From Bacteriovorax stolpii (lineage in GTDB: Bacteria > Bdellovibrionota > Bacteriovoracia > Bacteriovoracales > Bacteriovoracaceae): a stretch of DNA of 6,845 bases. Position numbers and translations under genes: made by a program. A model generated the notes under the pieces. It did not search any database, was not told the DNA's origin, and saw nothing but the letters and a program-made list of their open reading frames with translations. Below, piece after piece: positions 1 through 3,681 of this stretch (positions within the stretch are counted from its first letter, which is position 1; each line of letters opens with the position of its first letter). The stretch covers positions 1 to 6,845 of the forward strand of contig CAMDDI010000184.1 in the NCBI GenBank assembly GCA_945890905.1, read 5' to 3'.

Positions 1-614
1 AACTTCTTCGAGTACTTCAAGAAAGAAAGATCAAACGTATTGGAGAAAACTCTTACCGAGATATCACCGCACGAATTATCTGTGCTACTCATAAAGATCT
101 TCGAAAAGAAGTCGCAGAAGGGAAATTTAGAGAAGATTTATATTTCCGACTCAATGTTATTCCTATCTACATGCCCCCCCTCAGAGAGCGCAGAGATGAT
201 ATTCTACCTTTAAGTGAATATTTCTTGAAGAAATTTGCTTTGATGAACAAAGTTCAAGTTAAGGGTTTTACCAAAGAAGCTATCCAAAAGCTTGAAACCA
301 GTCCTTGGAAAGGAAACGTTCGAGAACTCGAGAATGCAATTGAGCGCGCTGTAGTTTTAACTGGCTCTGAATTTATTCAAGTAGATGATTTGCCAATGGA
401 TGATCATTATTATGAAGAAAAGCCAGCAGCAGAACTAACTAAGAGTGTAATGAACTTCCATGATGAAAAATCCGTAACACTAGATGAGCTCTGTAAAAAA
501 TATATTCAATTTGTTTTTGATAAAAATGATGGTGCAAAAGAGCAGACTGCTAAAGACCTAGGGATTGATCGCAAAACTCTCTATCGCAAACTTAAAGAAA
601 TGAACCTGAATTAA
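1..614 (+). CDS. NtrC-family sigma-54-dependent transcriptional activator, 3' part (5' end outside window)
   Basis: The reading frame is open from base 3 to the TAA at 612-614, giving 203 visible residues. Proteins of this family bind upstream DNA and use ATP hydrolysis to open promoters held by sigma-54 RNA polymerase. Seen here, in order: the end of the AAA+ core with a sensor I-like stretch (IICATHKDL, visible residues 25-33), the arginine-finger segment FREDLYFRLNV (42-52), the PPLRERRDDI motif (58-67), and the sensor II motif WKGNVRELEN (102-111). The C-terminal Fis-type helix-turn-helix ends in DRKTLYRKLKEM (189-200). The GAFTGA loop, Walker motifs and any receiver, GAF or PAS input domain lie upstream of the window, so the signal it senses cannot be told. 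No convincing terminator follows the stop. The nearby sigma-54 promoters (2225-2240, 2643-2658, 2666-2681) make it a plausible but unproven regulator of the small stress genes. Confidence 0.95.
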   Translation, partial: LLRVLQERKIKRIGENSYRDITARIICATHKDLRKEVAEGKFREDLYFRLNVIPIYMPPLRERRDDILPLSEYFLKKFALMNKVQVKGFTKEAIQKLETSPWKGNVRELENAIERAVVLTGSEFIQVDDLPMDDHYYEEKPAAELTKSVMNFHDEKSVTLDELCKKYIQFVFDKNDGAKEQTAKDLGIDRKTLYRKLKEMNLN

Positions 615-716
615 TATTGTGGATATCAGCACATTATAGCCCCATACTTTAGTGACAAAAATCCCCGTAATTAATGCAACAACCGGTAAGTGCCCGAAAA
701 CTCATCTGCCGAAAAA

Positions 717-732
717 TGGTCTAAGAAATGCT
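717..732 (+). promoter_or_regulatory. Weak candidate sigma-54 (-24/-12) promoter
   Basis: TGGTCTAAGAAATGCT keeps the required spacing between GG (718-719) and GC (730-731), but matches few other consensus positions of the -24 box. If real, transcription would begin near 743, about 140 bases before the methyltransferase ATG. It would then make a long leader or a separate small RNA. One match of this quality in intergenic DNA could be chance. Confidence 0.27.
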
Positions 733-845
733 TCTTAAACCCTGCGAACATTGTTGTTCAGAATTGATCAACGATTAAAATTAGGGCGAAAGCCTTACCT
801 GCAAAGATAAAGTTCGTTAGTCATGATTTGGCCCACCTTGGTTTC

Positions 846-872
846 TTGCTGAGGTGGTCAGCTGGATATGCT
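846..872 (+). promoter_or_regulatory. Candidate promoter with overlapping operator-like inverted repeat, upstream of methyltransferase
   Basis: A possible -35 TTGCTG (846-851) and -10 TATGCT (867-872) are separated by 15 bases, shorter than ideal. The spacer contains the perfect inverted repeat GCTGA-GGTGG-TCAGC (848-862), which overlaps the -35 and could bind a repressor. From this -10, transcription would start around 879-880, only a few bases before the ATG at 884, so the mRNA would be almost leaderless. Confidence 0.35.
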
Positions 873-883
873 AGTATGACTTC

Positions 884-1705
884 ATGACCATAATTCCAGA
901 AATTCGCCCCGGCCAATCAGTTGAACTTCTCAAAGAACTTCACATCATCACCCGTGATGGAAAAATCAATCAAGACACCCGAAGAAAGCTCAAGCAAGTT
1001 TATCATCTATATAACTTCATTGAGCCTTTACTAAAAGATCTAGAAACCCAGGGTTCTTTTTCAGTAGTCGATCATGGCGCAGGAAAATCCTATTTAGGAT
1101 TTATACTTTATGATCTTTTTTTAAAAAATATAGCTAATGCTCAAATGATAGGAATTGAAACTCGCGAAGATTTGGTAAAAAAATCAGTCGAACTAGCTCA
1201 AAAATTAAACTTTAGCCGAATGAAATTTTTAAATTTATCCGTTGAGCAATCTATCTCGATGAAGGATCTTCCAGAGCAAGTTGATCTTGTGACGGCCCTC
1301 CACGCTTGCGATACGGCAACTGATGATGCCATTAAATTTGCACTGGAAAAAAAATCTAAATATGTGGTGATCGTACCTTGCTGTCAGGCCGAACTGGCCA
1401 CGACTCTTCGAAAGAATAAGCAGAAGTCTCTTACCAAATCCGTCATGACTGAGATTTGGAGACATCCCATCCATACCAGAGAATTTGGAAGTCATCTTAC
1501 CAATGTTTTGCGCTGTCTTGAACTTGAAGCTAATGGCTATCAGGTAACTGTTACAGAACTGATTGGCTGGGAGCACTCTATGAAAAACGAACTTATCATT
1601 GCCAAGTTCATGGATCTTCCAAGAAATTTGCCGGAGCAAAAAATCAATCGCATTTTAGAAGAGTTGAATTTAGAAGAGATGAAATTTAGATTTCTTCAAA
1701 AATGA
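884..1705 (+). CDS. Class I SAM-dependent methyltransferase (Methyltransf_32 / TRM13-like type)
   Basis: The product has 273 residues and appears cytosolic, with no signal peptide or membrane segment. The SAM-binding motif I is VVDHGAGKSYL (61-71), a variant of the usual DxGxGxG with Ser as the last small residue. The acidic residue after strand 2 is in GIETR (90-94). Two signatures follow that are typical of the group including GSTCD/METTL25-like proteins and, more distantly, the tRNA methyltransferase TRM13: LHACDTATDDA (139-149) and VPCCQ (165-168 at its core). The C-terminal part has an EHSMKNELIIAK segment (230-241). The family assignment is from remembered motifs; the substrate is unknown, and RNA is one possibility by analogy with TRM13. 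ATG 884 is chosen because the N-terminus reads through without a better start. It has no visible Shine-Dalgarno site, consistent with a near-leaderless mRNA. A tiny ATG-ACT-TCA-TGA reading overlaps the start and is probably accidental. Confidence 0.88.
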   Translation: MTIIPEIRPGQSVELLKELHIITRDGKINQDTRRKLKQVYHLYNFIEPLLKDLETQGSFSVVDHGAGKSYLGFILYDLFLKNIANAQMIGIETREDLVKKSVELAQKLNFSRMKFLNLSVEQSISMKDLPEQVDLVTALHACDTATDDAIKFALEKKSKYVVIVPCCQAELATTLRKNKQKSLTKSVMTEIWRHPIHTREFGSHLTNVLRCLELEANGYQVTVTELIGWEHSMKNELIIAKFMDLPRNLPEQKINRILEELNLEEMKFRFLQK

Positions 1706-1725
1706 TGAGGCCCGAAGGCCTCATC
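1704..1725 (-). terminator. Intrinsic terminator of the minus-strand stress genes (possibly bidirectional)
   Basis: A perfect 9-bp stem pairs GATGAGGCC (1704-1712) with GGCCTCATC (1717-1725) around a 4-base loop. Read on the minus strand the loop is the very stable C(UUCG)G tetraloop and the stem is followed by ATTTTTG, so it works best for genes arriving from the right (the gene ending at 1774). On the plus strand the stem overlaps the last two bases of the methyltransferase stop codon and is followed by CCGCTTC, not a U-tract, so its use in that direction is doubtful. A second, weaker inverted repeat, TTCATCA/TGATGAA (1730-1736 and 1751-1757), lies just beside it. Confidence 0.8.
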
Positions 1726-1773
1726 CCGCTTCATCACCGTCAATAATCTATGATGAAAGGTTTTTGATTTTAG

Positions 1774-1974
1774 CTAATTGAATTTGTAGATGACGACTTT
1801 AGCAGTATCATTAAAACGATATTCCACGTCTTTATGACTGCAGTCCATTTTGCCTTTATTCAACTTACAAACGCGGTCTTCTTGATTGAAATTGGAAGTC
1901 ACTGGCTTCATCACCAAAAACCCCAAGAACATCAAAGAGATTAAAGTTACTAAGTAGTGGATCTGCTTATCCAT
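1774..1974 (-). CDS. Small membrane-anchored protein of unknown function (66 aa)
   Basis: I do not recognise this protein. It has one hydrophobic segment near the N-terminus (about residues 7-23), which could be a membrane anchor or an uncleaved signal. A polar tail of about 40 residues follows, with two cysteines (C36 and C45) and a basic/aromatic C-terminus. If the tail is periplasmic, the two cysteines could form a disulfide. Support for a real gene: a good ribosome binding site AGGTGG ends 6 bases before the ATG, and it begins 26 bases after the DUF1328 gene on the same strand. It also ends shortly before a strong minus-strand terminator. It is probably co-transcribed with the DUF1328 gene from the sigma-54-type promoter at 2225-2240. 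Confidence 0.68.
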   Translation of the reverse strand: MDKQIHYLVTLISLMFLGFLVMKPVTSNFNQEDRVCKLNKGKMDCSHKDVEYRFNDTAKVVIYKFN

Positions 1975-2000
1975 GAAGGCCCACCTGTTAGGAACATGAC

Positions 2001-2177
2001 TTACTTAACGACTTTCCTACCAATAACTAAACTAGCAACAAAACTGATCACTGCCAGAATGAGAAACACAAATAATAAAGTTTTTCCTATATCTACTGAT
2101 AATCCGCCAATACCATTAGCACCTAACAGAATCGCTACTAGACCTAGAACGAAAAATGCAATTGCTGCTCTTAACAT
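2001..2177 (-). CDS. DUF1328 family small inner-membrane protein (YtjA-like)
   Basis: The product has 58 residues and is almost entirely hydrophobic, with two predicted membrane helices (about 3-20 and 32-53) separated by a Gly-rich turn (GANGIGG, 21-27). It ends in a short basic tail, GRKVVK. The opening MLRAAIAFFVLGLVA and the IGKTLLFVFLILAVISFV stretch are characteristic of DUF1328, whose members are about 50-60 residues long and have no firmly established function; they are often found near osmotic or envelope stress genes. The ATG at 2177 is preferred over a GTG at 2183 because AAGGAG ends 5 bases before the ATG and overlaps the GTG. A sigma-54-type promoter lies about 50 bases upstream. 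The 66-residue gene follows in the same direction. Confidence 0.9.
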   Translation of the reverse strand: MLRAAIAFFVLGLVAILLGANGIGGLSVDIGKTLLFVFLILAVISFVASLVIGRKVVK

Positions 2178-2224
2178 AAACACTCCTTGTAATGTTGAGA
2201 AGACTAGTTCTCTCTTAACTTCAA

Positions 2225-2240
2225 AGCATGTTTCATGCCA
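2225..2240 (-). promoter_or_regulatory. Sigma-54 (-24/-12) promoter for the DUF1328 gene
   Basis: On the minus strand the site reads TGGCATGAAACATGCT, with GG and GC at the exact sigma-54 spacing. It agrees well with the TGGCACG-N4-TTGCW consensus and is preceded by T. Transcription would begin near 2214, about 37 bases before the ATG at 2177. The core is also a palindrome, GCATG-AAA-CATGC. It is nearly the same as the CsbD promoter at 2666-2681. No sigma-70 -10 box of comparable quality was found. Confidence 0.78.
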
Positions 2241-2316
2241 ATTATTGAAAATGAGGAATTAGTCACTTAACGAACTTGCTTCCGTAATTTGGGGGCAAAC
2301 TACCACAACTTCGAGC

Positions 2317-2327
2317 GACAAAATGTC
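2317..2327. promoter_or_regulatory. Possible activator-binding inverted repeat upstream of the DUF1328 promoter
   Basis: GACA-AAA-TGTC is a perfect 4-bp inverted repeat about 108 bases upstream of the predicted start near 2214. That is within the usual range for an enhancer-type NtrC-family site. It abuts the stop codon of the neighbouring minus-strand gene. The arms are short and no matching copy was found beside the other two sigma-54 sites, so support is weak. Confidence 0.2.
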
Positions 2328-2606
2328 CTATTTTGTTTTTAGTAGTTCACGCATAAATGTTTTTCTATTGAGGAAACCTTTCGCCAAGTCATAACCTTTT
2401 GTGAGGTCTTCTCGCAGCTTCATAAGGTCTTCTCGTATTACATTATAATGTTCTTTAAGAGCACTTACATTTGTAGCCGAAGCCGTTGTTTCTCCTCGAG
2501 AAACAGTAGCACTAGCAGAAGATGTTTCCGAATCATGCTTGCTGGCATTCTGAAGAACTTGAGCAGCGTGGGCACTTCTTTTGTTACTGATAATTTTATT
2601 AGGCAT
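2328..2606 (-). CDS. Hypothetical small Ser/Thr/Ala-rich protein with helical C-terminus (92 aa)
   Basis: I cannot assign this to a family with confidence. The N-terminal third is basic and polar. Residues about 24-49 are low-complexity Ser/Thr/Ala and probably disordered. Residues about 50-92 look like an amphipathic helix or short coiled coil (ALKEHYNVIREDLMKLREDL) ending in a basic RKTFMRELLKTK tail. No membrane segment or signal peptide is present. The helical part vaguely recalls soluble portions of DUF883/ElaB-type stress proteins, but without their membrane anchor. The ATG at 2606 is chosen because AGGAGG lies 4 bases upstream; the longer reading from 2642 has no such site and would begin upstream of the predicted mRNA start near 2632. 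It has its own sigma-54-type promoter (2643-2658), divergent from that of CsbD. Confidence 0.75.
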   Translation of the reverse strand: MPNKIISNKRSAHAAQVLQNASKHDSETSSASATVSRGETTASATNVSALKEHYNVIREDLMKLREDLTKGYDLAKGFLNRKTFMRELLKTK

Positions 2607-2642
2607 AAGACCTCCTGGAGATTTATCTCTCGATACTATCAA

Positions 2643-2658
2643 TGCAAAGTGCAGACCA
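2643..2658 (-). promoter_or_regulatory. Sigma-54 (-24/-12) promoter for the 92-aa gene
   Basis: On the minus strand the site reads TGGTCTGCACTTTGCA. It has a perfect -12 element (TTGCA), G at the conserved position after the -24 box, and exact GG-to-GC spacing; the -24 box matches as TGG preceded by T. Transcription would begin near 2632, about 26 bases before the ATG at 2606. It stands back to back with the CsbD promoter, with only 7 bases between the two sites. Confidence 0.7.
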
Positions 2659-2665
2659 AAAAAGT

Positions 2666-2681
2666 TGGCATGATCTATGCT
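2666..2681 (+). promoter_or_regulatory. Sigma-54 (-24/-12) promoter for the CsbD gene
   Basis: TGGCATGATCTATGCT is preceded by T and has exact GG (2667-2668) to GC (2679-2680) spacing. It is identical to the DUF1328 promoter at 13 of 16 positions. Transcription would begin near 2692, about 33 bases before the CsbD ATG. Confidence 0.78.
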
Positions 2682-2724
2682 CTATTAATTTGTGAAATGG
2701 TCTGAAAACCAAAAAGGAGTTTCT

Positions 2725-3111
2725 ATGTTGAGTTCAGAGCACATTATCGGTAACTGGAAAGAATTCAAAGGTGGAGTGAGAAATCTTTGGGGCGAAATCT
2801 CTGAAGAAGAACTTGATAAAACTCGTGGAAATATTTCCCAAATTAAAGAACTAGTACAGGCCAAATACCAAGAAACTCCGGAAGAAATTCAAGAGAAGAT
2901 GGAGAGACTTCTTGATTCTTTTGATAATGATACGGATAAGTTTCTTTCTCCTGATGTGAGCTCCTATCAAAGAAGTCCGGTAGAAACTGAGACTAGAACT
3001 TCAGCCAAATCACAAAATCAAGATCAGTCACAAGATGTTGCCACAAGAAGTGCTGAGCGCAGTCAGTTTGAAAAGAAAAAGTTTGAAGAAGGGAGAGACT
3101 CAATCCATTAA
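2725..3111 (+). CDS. CsbD family stress protein with long polar C-terminal extension
   Basis: The product has 128 residues. Residues about 4-60 match the CsbD domain: HIIGNWKEFKGGVRNLWGEI, then ELDKTRGNISQIKELVQAKY and a final EEIQEKMERLL helix. CsbD proteins are small, hydrophilic, abundant under general stress (controlled by sigma-B in Bacillus, stationary phase and osmotic stress in enterics), and of unknown molecular role. Most are about 60-70 residues long, so the extra tail here (about 65-128), rich in Ser, Gln, Glu, Arg and Lys and probably disordered, is unusual. ATG 2725 has AAGGAG 6 bases upstream and preserves the expected N-terminus; the in-frame ATG at 2692 would lie at the predicted transcription start and lacks a binding site. 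It is transcribed divergently from the 92-residue gene and is followed closely by a hairpin. Confidence 0.9.
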   Translation: MLSSEHIIGNWKEFKGGVRNLWGEISEEELDKTRGNISQIKELVQAKYQETPEEIQEKMERLLDSFDNDTDKFLSPDVSSYQRSPVETETRTSAKSQNQDQSQDVATRSAERSQFEKKKFEEGRDSIH

Positions 3112-3118
3112 ATCGTTT

Positions 3119-3146
3119 CAGGTCCTGTAGCATTCTGCGGGACCTG
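3119..3146 (+). terminator. Hairpin after the CsbD gene, possible terminator
   Basis: CAGGTCCTGTAG (3119-3130) pairs with CTGCGGGACCTG (3135-3146) in a 12-bp stem with two G-U pairs and a CATT loop, starting 7 bases after the CsbD stop. There is no U-tract after it, so it may act as an mRNA-stabilising 3' structure or a non-canonical terminator. Confidence 0.55.
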
Positions 3147-3192
3147 CCCCTATAGAAGCCATAAAACTTCGCAAGCTTTTAAATAAATAAGT

Positions 3193-3198
3193 TATAAT
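3193..3198 (+). promoter_or_regulatory. Candidate sigma-70 type -10 box (TATAAT)
   Basis: A perfect TATAAT lies 31 bases before the ATG at 3230, in very A+T-rich DNA. The best -35 is only TTCGCA at 3168-3173, with a long 19-base spacer. It would give a leader of about 25 bases containing the ribosome binding site. Confidence 0.5.
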
Positions 3199-3229
3199 AT
3201 TTTGTAGCGTACAAATTAAAAGGAATTTT

Positions 3230-3547
3230 ATGGTAACCAGCTTCTTAGATTTACAAACTCTTGGTATGTTTTTGGTTGTCAGTGGTCTGTTCATGATTTC
3301 AGCTTTCAGATTCAATATTCAGGCCATGAAAACTAATTCCCATAAAATCAGCATGATTTTTTTAGTCTCCGGTTTTATTGTAGGATTTTCGGACTTAATT
3401 CTGGTTCTTCAAGACAGGGATTCAATGCTTTTAGCAGGTGATGGTGTATCAGCGGCCAAGCAACTTGGAATCATCTTACTTGCACCATTTTATGGGATGC
3501 TTTTTAGTGCAGTTACTTGGTTTGGAGCTGACGCGGAAAAGAAGTGA
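3230..3547 (+). CDS. Small integral membrane protein of unknown function (105 aa)
   Basis: I do not recognise a family. Three hydrophobic helices are visible, at about residues 11-28, 40-60 and 78-99. They are linked by a basic loop (QAMKTNSHK, 31-39) and a polar loop (QDRDSMLLAGDG, 61-72), with a charged C-terminus ADAEKK. The last helix (LGIILLAPFYGMLFSAVTW) is loosely reminiscent of the final helices of MotA/TolQ/ExbB proteins, but the protein is far too short for those and the match is weak. ATG 3230 has AGGA 5 bases upstream. It stands alone between the CsbD gene and the catabolic operon, with a TATAAT box in front, so it is probably its own transcription unit. The gap to the next gene is about 130 bases and shows no clear terminator. 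Confidence 0.78.
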   Translation: MVTSFLDLQTLGMFLVVSGLFMISAFRFNIQAMKTNSHKISMIFLVSGFIVGFSDLILVLQDRDSMLLAGDGVSAAKQLGIILLAPFYGMLFSAVTWFGADAEKK

Positions 3548-3601
3548 TATCGAGAATAAAATCAAATCTTTAGAACCTTAAACTAGAGTAAACATTTCTT
3601 T

Positions 3602-3631
3602 TTGAACTTCCCCTTTGAAATAAGCTAGACT
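3602..3631 (+). promoter_or_regulatory. Candidate sigma-70 promoter of the permease operon
   Basis: TTGAAC (3602-3607) and TAGACT (3626-3631) are separated by 18 bases, each matching four of six consensus bases. Transcription would start near 3638, about 44 bases before the GTG at 3682. No sigma-54 pattern is present here. The match is moderate. Confidence 0.33.
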
Positions 3632-3681
3632 TACCCTCCGGCATATTGTTTATAGATGGTATTCATCAAAGGGGCCACGCC

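Larger units (their letters stand above)
615..883. other. Intergenic region between activator and methyltransferase genes
   Basis: About 270 bases with no ORF that has a ribosome binding site. It contains a weak sigma-54-like match (717-732), a small inverted repeat GAACA-TTGT-TGTTC (746-759), and a 6-bp stem closed by a GAAA tetraloop (782-797). Next to the methyltransferase start is a 5-bp inverted repeat (848-862). No recognised riboswitch or RNA family was identified by eye. A small RNA or a long leader of the methyltransferase gene is possible. Confidence 0.5.

Noticed and set aside
782..797. GAAA-tetraloop hairpin considered as part of a riboswitch such as a cyclic-di-GMP type
   Set aside because: The surrounding conserved bases of that class could not be found, and the stem is short with one G-U pair.
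829..853. TTGG...TTGC stretch before the methyltransferase considered as a sigma-54 promoter
   Set aside because: The distance between GG and GC is wrong for sigma-54, which does not tolerate such changes.
1235..1639. 134-residue minus-strand reading frame inside the methyltransferase gene
   Set aside because: It is antisense to a gene with clear family motifs, has no ribosome binding site and shows no recognisable domain.
2178..2183. GTG start two codons upstream for the DUF1328 protein
   Set aside because: The AAGGAG binding site overlaps this GTG, so it can only serve the ATG at 2177.
1957..2262. 101-residue plus-strand frame across the DUF1328 gene
   Set aside because: It is antisense to the well-supported DUF1328 gene, low in complexity and without a start signal.
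2607..2642. 12-residue N-terminal extension of the 92-residue protein
   Set aside because: It would begin upstream of the predicted mRNA start near 2632, and the AGGAGG site directly precedes the internal ATG.
2448..2705. 85-residue plus-strand frame (Cys/Ser/Arg-rich)
   Set aside because: It is the complement of the Ser/Thr/Ala-rich gene, and its composition is explained by that shadow. It also runs through both promoters.
3230..3547. MotA/TolQ/ExbB family assignment for the 105-residue membrane protein
   Set aside because: Only a short stretch of the last helix is reminiscent; the length and remaining helices do not fit.
3646..3681. TTG start 12 codons upstream for the NCS1 permease
   Set aside because: No ribosome binding site precedes it, while the GTG at 3682 has AAAGGGG at ideal distance and gives the usual N-terminus length.
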